Below, one piece after another: positions 10,776 through 22,195 of a stretch of DNA of 64,000 nucleotides. Numbering within the stretch: the stretch's first letter is position 1; each line of letters begins with the position of its first letter. The position numbers were made by a program, and so were the translations under genes. This DNA is from Galeruca laticollis. Taxonomy: Eukaryota; Arthropoda; Insecta; Coleoptera; Chrysomelidae. Location of the stretch: positions 176,549,262 through 176,613,261 of the forward strand of contig OY998175.1 of the NCBI GenBank assembly GCA_963921935.1. The letters are read 5' to 3'. Under the pieces are notes generated by a model. That model had not been told where the DNA came from, searched no databases, and worked only from the letters and a program-made list of their open reading frames with translations.

Positions 10776-12001
10776 TCGATGTAACTAATATGTTTACTAA
10801 AATTTCTCCTAAAGAATGTCTAATACTTGTAAGAAAATTACTAGAAGATAAAAATATTAATCCTGGAATAATGTCAGATATACTTAATTTATTTGATGTA
10901 TGCATTAATCAGAATTATTTCACTTTTGACAATAAGATATATATTCAAAATGAAGGTTTACCAATGGGAAGCCCTATATCACCTATTTTAGCAAACATTT
11001 TTATGGACAATTTAGAAAGAAAGATCTTTGAAAGTTATATTTCGAAAAATATTTTATTTTGGTATAGATATGTAGATGACATATTAGCTTGTTTTATGGG
11101 TAGTGAACGACAATTAGATGTATTTTTCAACCACATCAATAATTTACACCCGAAAATTAAATTTACATTAGAAATTGAAGAAAATAGCTCAATCAATTTT
11201 CTTGATTTAAAAATTCAAAGAGTTAATAATGTACTTGATTATTCAATTTACCGAAAACCAACACAGACTGATGTGACAATTCCATTCAATTCTAATCACC
11301 CTGTCTCACACAGACTAGCAGCATATAATTCAATGATACATAGAGCTTTTTCAGTTCCTATGAACAAATGTAATTTTGATAGAGAGATTAATACAATTAG
11401 ACAAATAGCAACATCTAACGGTTATCCATTAGATATGATAAATAGGCTAATTAGTAAAAAAGAGAAAAAAGTGGCATTACAACTAATATATCCTAAACAA
11501 GCTGATGAAATTAAAACTTATAAAACCATCACATATGCAGGAAATATTTCTAATAATATTTCAAAGATAATATCTTCAGCAACGAATACAACAATTTCTT
11601 TTAAAACAGAAAGTAACATTAGTACAAAATTGTTAAATGTAAAAACAAAAATACCACTATTAAAGAAGTCAGGTATATATAAACTCAAATGTCCAGAATG
11701 TAATGCTGTCTATTTGGGTCAGACCCTTAGGAATTTTGAAGTACGATACAGTGAGCACTTACGAGCATACAGATTAAAACAACCAGATAAATCCCACTAC
11801 GCAAAACATCTACTTGACACCAATCATTCATTGACACCTAACACAGAACTAGAAGTACTGCATATTTGTGAAAAGAAACAAGAACTGGATTTCCTTGAAG
11901 AACTGGAAATTAGAAGACATTTAAGAAACCCACAATATGAAGTTGTCAATGAACAGTTAAATCTAGGGAATTCTCCACTAATAAACTGTCTTCTTAAGTG
12001 A
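10776..12001 (+). pseudogene. PLE 1: reverse transcriptase plus GIY-YIG endonuclease
   Basis: An uninterrupted frame encodes the palm and thumb of a Penelope-like RT. Motifs are GLPMGSPISPILANIF, WYRYVDDILACF (YVDD at 11069-11080), SINFLDLKI, SIYRKPTQTD and HRLAAYNSMIHR. A GIY-YIG endonuclease follows (SGIYKLKC, then VYLGQTLRNFEVR and a downstream EHLRAY) and ends at TGA 11999-12001. The N-terminal RT fingers are missing because the copy is 5'-truncated and partly inverted. The remaining frame has no stops, which suggests a fairly recent insertion. Confidence 0.92.
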
Positions 12002-12262
12002 TAATTGTAAAGATCAGCAGATATAGTTTTCCTGGTTTTCTATATCATTGCACAGTTATACTGATCTTAATTGGAAAAATTATATCCAGGATATCACCAT
12101 AGGGCTAATAATATCTAAGCTTCAATATTTGTAATATCACATCTTCTTCTTTTTTCTATAAACATATATTAAGCCAATCACAAGTTAGGTTACTTCTTGG
12201 TCTAGCCAAAATTAACTACTAAACATCAGGTAGGCATAAAATGAAATGTAACTTCTGTCATT

Positions 12263-12289
12263 CTGACGATGATATTGATTTATCGAAAC
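12263..12289 (+). ncRNA. Hammerhead-like core in PLE 1 3' UTR
   Basis: The sequence reads CTGACGA, one spacer T, GATA, a six-base loop, TATC, then GAAAC. CUGANGA and GAAA joined by a short stem II are the catalytic core of the hammerhead ribozyme. It lies about 260 bp after the PLE stop codon. It is cut directly after GAAAC by the 78-bp repeat at 12289, so stem III and the cleavage site are lost. The extra T before stem II is non-standard. Confidence 0.55.
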
Positions 12290-12366
12290 AATTTTTTAGA
12301 ATTTTCAATAACTTGTATTATATTGTGGAATTAACTAGAGACCTTGAGTTTCATTTAAAAACACTA
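12289..12366 (+). repeat. 78-bp repeat shared with palindrome at 34.0 kb
   Basis: The block from caattttttagaattttc to tttaaaaacactatta is nearly identical to each arm of the palindrome at 33871-34037. Here it stands alone between the 3' UTR of PLE 1 and the truncated start of PLE 2. Confidence 0.85.
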
Positions 12367-13065
12367 TTACAATTCATAATAGTTCGGTCCACCCATCCAG
12401 TCATAAACTAGCAGCTTTCAATAGTATGATACACAGTCCCATTAAATATTAATAATTATACCAAAGAATTAAATATCATAAAACAAATAGCAGTTAATAA
12501 TAGTTACGATCCAAATTTAATTGACAATATCATAAATAAAAAGATAAAAAAACAGACTTTAGAACAAGTATTCCCTTCAGATAAAAATAATAGACAATTT
12601 AAAAGCTTAACATACTTTGGAACACCATCCTTAAAAATTAAATCATTTTAAGAAACTTTAGACATGAATATTTCCTTTAAAACTGATCACAATTTATCCA
12701 AATTCATTAAAAATAATAAATCTAAATCTTCAAAATTGAACAAATCAGGAGTTTATAAATTAAAATGTGGTAATGACAATTGTGATAAAATTTATATCGG
12801 TAGAACTTTTAGGAATTTTAAAACTAGAATTTCGGAACACAAACGTAGCTATGACAACAAAAAATCAGATTCTAACTATTCAAATCATTTATTAGAAAAC
12901 CAACACATTTTCGACCCAAATTTTGAAATTCTCCATGTAGTCGGTAAATCCTTTAGTTTAAATTTATTAGAAGCCCTAGAGATTAACAAAAATAAATATT
13001 CAGATAATCTCCTTAACGACCAAATAGATATCAATCAGTCTCCTTTATTGAACCTCTTTACCTAG
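12367..13065 (+). pseudogene. PLE 2: RT thumb and GIY-YIG endonuclease
   Basis: Frames on the plus strand give VHPSSHKLAAFNSMIH (12390-12440), KELNIIKQIAVNN and FKSLTYFG, then SGVYKLKC, KIYIGRTFRNFKTRISEHKR and NLLEALEI, ending at TAG 13063-13065. This is the C-terminal third of a Penelope-like protein from a family different from PLE 1. There are frame changes near 12440 and 12650, so it is a broken, 5'-truncated copy. Confidence 0.88.
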
Positions 13066-13193
13066 AAGATAGCTTAGGAATGTTTGTAGTGAATGAATTT
13101 CCAGGTGGTAATATCTTTTAATACCATTGTTAACCTTAGTAAATAGATTTAGCACTGTATATATTAAGACATTTTTATATTTTACCTTCATTC

Positions 13194-13231
13194 GTTTTGA
13201 CAAAGCTACTGTGTTAGTGAAACGCGTCAAC
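13194..13231 (+). ncRNA. Hammerhead-like fold in PLE 2 3' UTR
   Basis: About 130 bp after the PLE 2 stop the sequence reads GTT, TTGACAA, A, a stem of about four pairs, GAAACGCGTC, AAC. GTT and AAC can pair as stem I, and ACGCGT can form the short stem III before the GTC-type cleavage site. The core differs from the hammerhead consensus at positions 3 and 8 (U and A instead of C and G), which would still form a pair. Confidence 0.5.
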
Positions 13232-14170
13232 AAGTTTAAATTGAACATTAGTTCAAATATATGAAGATTTAAACAAACTATATTGTTTTATTTCATCGTT
13301 ATTTAATTTTATTTAAATCGTAGCTATTACATCGCTTCATTCCTTTTTATTGTTTGATACTGACCGCAGTGATGATTTCACCACAACTACTCCAGAAATT
13401 GAGGAGTTAGCAAAACTATATAAGTTGTTTTGTTTTTTATTTGATAGTCGTAGAAAAAGTATAGTCTAAAACACGGGTGGAATTCACAATTCTACACTCG
13501 TAGAATCGTATAATGGCTCGGGTAGCAAATATTTCTATTCGTGTAGAATATTTTATTTATCACTGTAACTTCTGATATTATATATGTATTATTCTTGATA
13601 AAGAGTCAATATTATAATTCACTCGACACATTTATGTTAAAATTTAACAAAACGTCCTGTATACCTTATAATTATTGATTCGAAGTTTATCTTATGTTGA
13701 TGTCATAATTAATCAAACAAGTATGGGGCCTTTACTGAGTTGAATAGGGGATATGGGACGAATTTTAGTTGTCAAGGTATACAAAACCTTTATTACAGTT
13801 ATGTCAGGGAGTAAATTAGACTTCACAAGTGAAATATGGAATTCAGAAAACGGTTATTGTGTGTATATGACAAAATAAATTCTCGAATGAACACGTTGAT
13901 GTGTTCGATGAATGAACGAAATAAACAGAAATTGTTGGAAAAAATGTAATTTTATTACCAGATAGTCATAATTATAATTAAGAAATGTAAACGAATTTAA
14001 AGATTATATATGGAAATATTTGAAAAGCTATTCAGTAAAAACTACTACTACTAACATTTCACTAGCATTTGAATAATAAATGAAGCCAAAAATTTTCATC
14101 CCGGTACGGATACGAAATATATTAGATAAGATTTTAACGGGGTAACAATGCACTTAATTAAACCTAAGGT
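13232..14170. other. PLE 2 tail then unassigned AT-rich DNA
   Basis: The PLE 2 tail probably ends near 13262. The rest has no convincing open frame. An imperfect inverted motif around a gaattc site lies near 13470-13500. Confidence 0.4.
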
Positions 14171-14575
14171 TTATTGTGCATACCCCCCTCCCGTCAGAGC
14201 TGTTCTTGCTGCTGCTACTGCTACTACAGCCTCGCCTTCCAATTCCAGGGTTCTAATCAATTCTAGTATATGGGACGGCTTCTAGGAGGTTAAATCTTCA
14301 CTCTTGGAAATCTCTTGTCCGATGCATTTTTTGCGTTGACTTACAATGGCGAGGCATCTTTATACTCATTAGGTGTTTCCTAAGGTGGCAGATCCCTGTA
14401 AGGAAGCCCGTGAGAAGATATAGCTCATTTTTACTGAGATCCAAATAAATTTTGGATCTAGCGGTGTCAAAATTCCGCAGGAACTTTTTGGAGTTATCCA
14501 GCCCGGGAAGGCACCGCCATAGTGCTACTCTTTCGGTTTCCTCAGTAGATGTACTAAGCCATTTCTGGAACACTA
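14171..14575 (-). pseudogene. LINE ORF2 C-terminus after RNase H-like region
   Basis: On the minus strand the frame encodes WLSTSTEETERVALWRC, KNELYLLTGFLTGICHLRKH and SIKMPRHC, the end of the RNase H/zinc region found in Jockey-, I- and R1-like LINE polyproteins. A further frame reads SHILELIRTLELEGEA and an alanine-rich end GGGYAQ with stop near 14171. At least one frame change lies between the parts near 14300. The upstream RT is absent. Confidence 0.75.
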
Positions 14576-14589
14576 CATCGTAAAAGGTC

Positions 14590-14882
14590 CGCTAGGGTGC
14601 GCGACGGTGGCGCTGGTGTAGTTGGCGGGTGATTTGAATGTGTCGCCGTGACGTCATCCATATGTTCTACGGCATCTATTTTCTGTGACGTCACTCATCG
14701 TCTATTTTGCGTGTGTCATCCATCTTGTCCCCAACCTACCACGTGGGTGTATGCGTGACGTAGAACAACACAAATTTATTCAATTTTATAAAATGGAAAA
14801 AAGTTTTGATTGGGCCGGGGGATTCGAACCCTGTACCTTTACATCACTCCTTTATCCAAATAGGCTAAAACATGATTTTGTG
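14590..14882 (-). mobile_element. tRNA-derived SINE-like element
   Basis: On the minus strand the head contains an A-box-like TTAGCCTATTTGG and, about 35 bases on, a perfect B box GGTTCGAATCC, the internal RNA polymerase III promoter of tRNAs. The acceptor stem halves do not pair, so it is not a working tRNA gene. The body continues left for about 200 bp with a GC-richer section and two TGACGTCA-like sites (14650 and 14690). Confidence 0.6.

Positions 14883-14884
<2 letters not shown>

Positions 14885-14951
<67 letters not shown>
14885..14951. repeat. (TA)n microsatellite
   Basis: A pure TA run between the two tRNA-like heads. For the right-hand minus-strand element it occupies the place of a 3' tail. 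Confidence 0.95.
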
Positions 14952-14954
<3 letters not shown>

Positions 14955-15115
14955 TAAATATGTTCCACGTTTAAAAAAAAGATAATTGTATTGTTATAAT
15001 TAATTATGAAAATGAAAAAATATTTTGTTTCCACGAGGGAACAATCCCACGACATACAACGTCTCTCTCGTTCGTAGCAGAATCCTTAACCGATATGCCA
15101 CGAGGCCTTGATAAA
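14952..15115 (-). mobile_element. Second tRNA-derived SINE-like element
   Basis: The minus-strand head reads GCCTCGTGGCATATCGGTTA, which fits an A box (TGGCATATCGG), followed by an anticodon-like region and a diverged B box (GGGATTGTTCCC). A short AT-rich body leads into the (TA)n run at 14885-14951. This would be a short SINE with a TA tail. The B box is poor, so the family is probably old. Confidence 0.5.
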
Positions 15116-15179
15116 ATGTTATACAAATTTCGTATATTATTCGGGATTTCGCTTCCACCGTACGATGGTTTCGACGTAA

Positions 15180-16560
15180 TTTTTTAACTTTTTCTTCAAC
15201 ACTCCTTAGTACTAATATCGATTTTAGTCGTTAGAACAGATAGCCGTTTATCTGTAACAACAATCTCTCTAAAAAAGATATTTACTTGTTATTTTGATTG
15301 GGACTTCTATGTAAAATTTCATACGGTGTGTTATATATACAGAATGATTTCTAAGTAATTTAAAATATTCTAGTGGATACTTTGTGACTCCATTTTAAGA
15401 CGAAAAGTGCAAGATTCTCAATAAACGACCATCACGACATACGAGTGAAATCAAAAGTGTCCATTATTTTTATGTCATGTTTAGAAAGTATGTCAATTAA
15501 TATTATAAAGATCGAAAAAAGCACCCTTGTTTTTTGGAATAGCATTTTTATATACAGATGTAATCGTGACAAACAAATACGCACGCGTGCGCGGTCTTAA
15601 CGTATACCATTCTTTAAACAAGATATAATTATAAAATGTCATAAGGATATTTATATATGCGGGGGTGTTTCCTAAGTGATTTAATTGTTAAGCGTAGAAA
15701 TCATCTTGTAATATATCAGCTGAGTAGATAGGTATGAGTAATGAAATTATTTCTAGCAGACACCCTAAGCTTTAGGCCATGAAGATTACTAGGTAACGTT
15801 TCTGTATTAAATGGAGTTGACTTTCGTTCGTTATGTATATTTTCATCGTCATTTTTCTATACACCTTTGAAGAAAAAATATTATTTGCGTTGTTATTACA
15901 AATTATAAAAATATTCCGAAGGGAGATCGATGATAAAGACCCTTAGAACTGAATTCACGACATACGAGTGAAAGTGTTTTTTATTAGTCATAAAATGTGG
16001 TATTCCTTGTACTAATATCGATTTTAGACGTTAGAACAGGTAGTATCACAATTCCGTATTAGTTCTCAGTAACAACAATCTCTCTCTCTCTCTCTCTCCC
16101 TCTCTCACTCTCTCTCTCTCTCTCTCTCTCTCTTCTACATTTGTTCAGGTAGGGAACATTTAAAAGAAGTGGCATTGAAAGATTTGAATGACAATATCCT
16201 TTTTAGTCCTAGTCGATTTGATGAATTTTAGCAGACGCCCTAAGCTTTAGATCATAAAGATTATTAACGTTTCTGTTTTGAATGAGGTTCTCTTACATCC
16301 GTTGTGTGGTGCATAGAATTAGGTTCATAACAGTCTACTAAGATTTTTTTCAATACACGTTGTTAAAAAGATATTTGCGTCATTATCATTATTGTATTTC
16401 TGAGAGTGATATCTACGTAAAATATACGAGGTATGTTATCATTAAAATTGATATATACATGGGATGTTTGTAATTATTAAGACTATAGAAAAAATATGTA
16501 GATATTGAAGTTATTGGTACAGAGTTTAGTAGTATTTTGAGGGGGATGTCTACGTAAAAC
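15180..16560. repeat. Diverged long-unit direct repeats
   Basis: Several blocks recur in the same order. TACTAATATCGATTTTAG plus CGTTAGAACAG occurs at 15210 and 16012. The block GCAGACRCCCTAAGCTTTAG followed by a matching GAAGATTA...AACGTTTCTGT occurs at 15756 and 16230. A TCTACGTAAAA-type box occurs near 15308, 16412 and 16548. The copies are 70-85% alike by eye and lie just before the Polinton-like polymerase, so they may be remnants of its terminal region. Confidence 0.6.
16079..16133. repeat. (CT)n microsatellite
   Basis: A slightly interrupted CT run, unlike the TA runs that dominate the window. Confidence 0.95.
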
Positions 16561-16572
16561 TGTAACAAATAT

Positions 16573-17798
16573 ATGTCTGAATATGATACTGAGAAGCCAT
16601 CAACGTACATACTCTATACATATGTGAATAATTTGTATGGAAAAGCAATGTGTGAGCATGTACAGTACGATGGCATAGAAAATGATGTAGAGTTTATAAA
16701 ATCCATTACAGATGATTCTCCTGAAGGATATATTCTCCAAGTTGATTTGACGTATCCTACCAATTCGCATAATCTACATAAAGACTTTCCTATGTACCCC
16801 GAACACCGCAAACCGCTCAATTCAAAATTAGCAAAATTAATGACCACTCTACACGATAAAAAGAGTGTAATACTTTACATTAAAGAAATTTAAAGCAGGC
16901 ATTAGAACATTGGTTGGTATTGAAAAAAGTTCACAAAGTTTTGAAATTTAAACTATCCACATGGCTAAAGCCCTACATTGAATTAAACAATCGATTGAGG
17001 ACTTTAGCTGTCACTGACTTTGAAAAATATTTACGGAAGTTAATGAACAATGCTGTGTTGAGAAAATGCATGGAAAGTATACGCAAACATAGAACTTGTA
17101 TCTTCCTATGATGGTCGTTACGGAGCTAAACAATCTCATTTCCAGTCCACGTTATCGCAATAGAACAATTTTTAATGATCCGCCTCTAATGGCAATTGAA
17201 TTAAAAAAATCTGAACTCATTTTCAATAAACCAATGTATGTGGGTATGGTAATTCTCGATATTTCCAAAACCGGAATGTACGACTTTCACTATAATTTGA
17301 TGGGAGTAGACAATTGTAAGCTATTGTACACAGACACTGACAGTTTTCTTTACCAACTTACTTGTTACGATGCATATAAACATTTAATTGACGCAAACAT
17401 TGACAAACTTGACACCTCAAACTATCCTCTTGATAACATTTACGGAATTCCTCAAGTTAATAAAAAATGGTAGATGAGACTAATGGACAAATTATCATTC
17501 ATTTCGTTGGCTTAAGGTCCTAAATGTACTGTTACAAAGTTCTGGGAGGTAAAGTCGTTAAAAAGTCAGAGTATTAAAAAATGTGTGTTGTAAAAAATAA
17601 CTTTCGATGATTAATCTTGATTGTTTGAAACATTGGAAGCAAATGACAATTACTCAGAATACAATACATTCCTTCGCTCATAATGTCTATAGTATTGAAC
17701 AATCCAAAATCGCGTTGAGTCCTCACGACGATAAAAGGAAATTACTTCATAATTCTTTTGATACACTTCCGTGGGGACATTATGATATTATAGAATAA
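16573..17798 (+). pseudogene. Polinton/adintovirus-like protein-primed DNA polymerase B remnant
   Basis: Frame pieces together cover the polymerase half of a family B2 enzyme. Landmarks are VNNLYGKAM, ILQVDLTYP, LNSKLAKLMTTLHDKK, STWLKPYIELNNRLRT, KLMNNAVLRK and the catalytic box YTDTDS near 17324. A C-terminal piece with LKHWKQMTITQNTIHSF follows. The usual aspartate before NNLYG (motif A) is tyrosine here, and there are at least four frame breaks (near 16893, 17100, 17300-17473 and 17500-17600). The enzyme is dead. No integrase, ATPase or capsid gene was recognised with confidence nearby. Confidence 0.85.
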
Positions 17799-19075
17799 TT
17801 TTTGTTTTAGGAATGACTACTACAATATATTTGTATCAAAAACATAACTCCAATTCTAACTTTTATAACTGAAGTTCATTTACAACCTAATTTATTATTA
17901 AAATATCATTCATAATTGGAAGAAGAAGATGATTATAAATTTTGTGATTGGTTTCACCAGAAATATATTAGAAATTTGATTCTATGTCAATGCTGCTGCT
18001 GTCTTATCGTTAATGAGATACAGGGCGTTGAATTATTATTTCAACTTTAATGTTTCATAACTCAGTTTGCAGTGCAGGAGAAGGAAAAGTTTCATATTCT
18101 TGCTTCCATTATTTATTATACTTTTAACATGGACGGAATGTTTTATGGTCAGATGATGACCTAATGTGCACGTATTAAACTCAATGAACCAATTACAAGA
18201 GGGTTTCACACACCAAAAAACTATGATATTCTTTCTAATTGGTCAGATCCAAACTTATTAGTAGACAGATTAAAACAACTACACCGAATGATGATGAATT
18301 TCATAAAATAATTGTAGAGCTTAGCCTAGCAAACATTATTGAATAGAAAAAACATGAAGAAGATCTCTAACACTTGGACGAGTGACTATTGTATAACTAA
18401 AAGTTTCGTAATAAAGTGAATCAATACGTAGAAACAAAAATTTTTGTTAAAATCGCTTCGGTATAAGGATTTGCTCAACAATATACTACCTAACTCTTTT
18501 CTGTAAATCCTACGTTGACAAACCTGTGAAAATCTCCTTCAGCACTCACGAATAGGCTACGTTTATCGATATTTTAAATAATGGTTCCATTATAAGTGCA
18601 TCACTTCCAGCATTTTACGAAGAATATGATCCCGAGACGATACCATGTGGGGACTACTGCACTATTCGACAAGTAATATTTTATTTTTTTAAATGGTTGG
18701 AAGTGAACAAGCATGACATCTGTTTTCCTTTAAATGTTTAAGAGATGTTCATCAAATTCTACAAGTCAATCATTGCCTCATTTCACACTGACTCGCCTAT
18801 TTAGAATCTCTAAGTTTTTGGGAAAATTATTAGGAATTATTATAAGTCAAAAGTTGTAAACGGTTTGGTTGAAAACAATGTAATAAATTGTTTATGTTTT
18901 ATTTTTCTCTCTCTTCCCTTTATTCATATAACTTTACAAATAACATACAATTAAAGAAAAATATAATATAAGAAGAAGAAGAAAAGCATATAACAGTTGA
19001 ATTTTAAGAATTTACAAATACAGAAAAGCATATAACTATATTAAATGAATATACAAATAACGAGATTAACTTAAA
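17799..19075. other. Decayed DNA, possibly more of the Polinton-like element
   Basis: Scattered translations look coding but are broken. Near 18245 a frame gives SDPNLLVDRLKQL, which resembles a short protein I recall from insect Polinton-like elements. At 18560-18740 a frame gives ATFIDILNNGSIISASL, then EEYDPETIPCGDYC, with a stop just upstream. No frame is long enough to annotate as a gene. A GAA run lies at 18971-18983. Confidence 0.35.
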
Positions 19076-19345
19076 AATGACAATAATATCCCTCAAAATT
19101 ATCAATGTCGCTATCAGTATCATACGCTCCTCTAAATCTTTTAGCTCTAGGCGATTCATAATGAAATTTGGAAATACAAGATTCCTGATATTTGGCTTCA
19201 AAGAGTACTGTTTGATAACAACTTTGACACCAGAAATATCTATTGTGATAAAGATCATGAACTATAGAGGAGCTTCTTCCAAAAATTCTGCTCGCATGTG
19301 CACACGAGCCAAATAGAAGTTGTCGGAGGACGGAATCTTCAGTTC
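19076..19345 (-). pseudogene. Unknown small coding remnant with CxxC
   Basis: The minus-strand frame is open for about 90 codons and reads LRQLLFGSCAHASRIFGRSS, YHNRYFWCQSC and KFHYESPRAKRFRG, ending DNFEGYYCHF before TAA. Aromatic residues around a CxxC and a basic patch suggest a small zinc-binding protein end. I do not recognise the family. It lies at the right edge of the Polinton-like debris and could belong to it. The upstream start is not visible. Confidence 0.4.
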
Positions 19346-22129
19346 AGATTAGAGACTCTGAACTAGAAAGCATTACGGCACTCTTGAAGAAACCCAAGAA
19401 GGTCGACACTAGTCAGTGTACTATGCCCTTCTCTTTTGGTTGCGAATCACCACAGATGTCTGTATCGACAAAAGGATCGATCAACTTCACGTTCTTCGAA
19501 AGGGACGTAAATCAATATTCTGCGTGGTATTAGCTACGAATGTAGTTGTTTTTCTCTTCGAAGAACGGTCAGGCTATTATGTCGAAATTATTCAAATTTT
19601 GACTAAAACGGAGGTGCAGTAGAAAACCGAAATTTATTTTACATATAGAAACACCTCGTATTTTATGAAATTTGAATTCATTATATATATTAAATAGGAT
19701 TATTACTTTATTTTATATAATGCCCCACGTTGGGGAGCAAGTTAAATATGATTTAATATGATTATTTTAAATAATAATAATATTTATTTGGAATATGTAT
19801 TTGTTATATATATATATATATATATATATATAAGAATTATTATTTTTTTTTGTTGTTGTGAATTTGAATTGAATTTAAAATGTATTGATATTTTGTTACA
19901 ATTAAAAACCTTACACTCTTGGGCTTGCTAACTTATATATATTTTACCTGTAATTCCTCCCATTTATTATGCTATTTATTAGCATGCAGTTTATTTGATT
20001 CCTAAACTTTTATTACCTCGGCTGCTCTTATTCATTCACTACTCTATAACTCAGTAGGGTTCTGGGCATATCACAATAAAATCAACCTTACTTATCAATG
20101 GAATTTATTTATATTACTTATTAAAAGATAGAAAAAATTTTAAAACATTGAAAACATTACTCATATGTAAAATATTATTGACGCTTTATTTTACTGTTGG
20201 ATTCATATACCTCTTATGTGTAAAATAAATGATTATCCCTTATTATTTCTTAAATTCTTATGTTATAAATAAAATAATGGATTTTCTATATATATCCAAA
20301 TTTCCACATTAAACAAACTTTCTGTATATTATAAAAAAAACTATCCATTCTCTTTTGAGACGACTTTTTTAGACTCATTTGCATAACTTGGGTGAACCGT
20401 TTGTAAACGTTAGATTTCTTAGAAAAATTATACGACCACCTGCGTTTTAAAGTTGTTCAACTATTGTAAACTTTTTTCTGCTTGTTTTCTAAATAGGATT
20501 ATTTGAAATATTTCAAAATACTATTTTAGTTTTATTCGGTACGTGAAATTGAAAGCATATCTGAAATATTTATCTACTCAAATTTGATCTTTTTAAAACA
20601 GTATTTAACGTATTATAACAATTATGTAGGTAATAAAAAGAACTGAAATTAGTTGTGGTTTGTTGTTTAGTGGAAAGTTTTATAACTATGATTGGAGAAA
20701 ATTCAACATGACAGAAATTTTACATCTATCTACAAATTTTAGAATGGTAAGTTTTTTTATTATTACGTATCCTGGTATATTATAATCATTTTAAAGAAAA
20801 AAATTTACTACCAGTTGTTTATGATTTGAAATTTCACTTTATTATTTGGTACCAAATATTTAATTAAAAACACACCACAGACCTTGTTCTTTTTGCTGAA
20901 ATGATGCCTTCAGTTGGATTCATCCATGACGCTTTCCCGCCTAAGGTGGTAATCTTCCTCCTTGTAATTATCTGATGATAATCATTATTCTGCTTTATGT
21001 AGTTTCTAAGAAATTCGTCCTTGCACTTGATTTTAATTATTAGTTAATTTTTTATAGTTTAATTTATACCTATTTACACTTATTACTGAAAATTTTCATT
21101 ACAAAGAAAGTGGATCACTTTACATTGCTTCTTGCTTATCCAACAACTAACGCCTAACTCTCTATCCCGCGGTCTTTTTCATCTGCCAAACCCTTTCTTT
21201 TGTTTATAACCGGAAGCTGGCAATGTTTTAGAAAATTCTTTGATTATAGTTCACCTGTCACTTTGTTTATTATTGTTTTTATTGTTTTTCTGACTTAAAC
21301 TTCTTGTAAAATATTGTTTTTTACTCATTATAAACTTATTGTCCTTGATTAATTCACTAACATCTTATTATTATTGTCTTTTTTCATGTTATTGTTTATT
21401 TGAGATGTTCCGATTGGTCAATGCAATTATATTATTTTCGTATTTCCTACAACCTAAATATTCACACAATATACATGAATACAATTCATTTCTTACTATG
21501 TTTGATATTATTACATTTATACATATAAATTAGGTCGGTAATCATTTATTTTCATTCTTGTATTTCATACTCAAATACATTTTATGTTGGTATACTTGTC
21601 TCAACTGTTATATTTCGTATAGGTTTTTGATATTTCCTGTAATTACAGTTTCCTACTTATAATTATATATCCTATATATTTTTATGGTTAAATATTAACT
21701 AACATATCTTATTTATATATTTTACTAATTCTAAATGTCATTTATTGTTCAATCATTGTAGCATTGTTGATTTTGTTGTGCCATCCTATTTATTCTTCAA
21801 ATATAAACAGATGCTCTGGGTGTCTAAAATTCCGTGCAGCGTTACGTTATTTTATTGATCTGCGTTTACTTGTTAGGTTCTGTCTAAGGTTGTTTTTTTT
21901 TAAATTACAGAATTATATTAAAACTGTTTTACTAATAATTGTTTATGACTTCTTTTTATATTTATTTACTTTCTTTATGATTATGCCCATTGATTGTACT
22001 TGATTATATTGTTATATGGATATTTTATTAATTTTGATACTTTATTTTAGAAATTATTTTTTTTATTGATAAATATTATTTCTTTATCCTTTATCGGGAT
22101 TCTATAAATGTTATGTGCTCGTTCTATCT

Positions 22130-22135
<6 letters not shown>
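19346..22135. other. AT-rich DNA with antisense LTR-like features
   Basis: No gene is visible. At 19719-19742 the sequence GCCCCACGTTGGGGAGCA is, on the minus strand, close to the Lys-tRNA-type primer-binding site used by the family A relatives (CAACGTGGGGC). The 2.3 kb to the right would then be a minus-strand LTR, but I could not match it confidently to the other LTRs. A short (TA)n lies at 19805-19832. Confidence 0.4.

Positions 22136-22192
<57 letters not shown>
22136..22192. repeat. (TA)n microsatellite
   Basis: A pure TA run ends three bases before the family A 5' LTR. Confidence 0.95.

Positions 22193-22194
<2 letters not shown>

Positions 22195-22195
<1 letters not shown>

Noticed and set aside
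14805..14882. Functional tRNA gene (minus strand)
   Set aside because: B box is perfect, but acceptor halves do not pair and the T stem is incomplete; a SINE head fits better.
14885..14951. Open frames of IYIYIY residues over the TA runs (also at 28078, 35477, 37084, 39270, 59818)
   Set aside because: They are translations of a dinucleotide repeat, open in every frame by composition, with no other coding signal.
20940..20990. Another hammerhead from CTGATGA at about 20969
   Set aside because: No GAAA with a stem II follows; the sequence is just a local palindrome.
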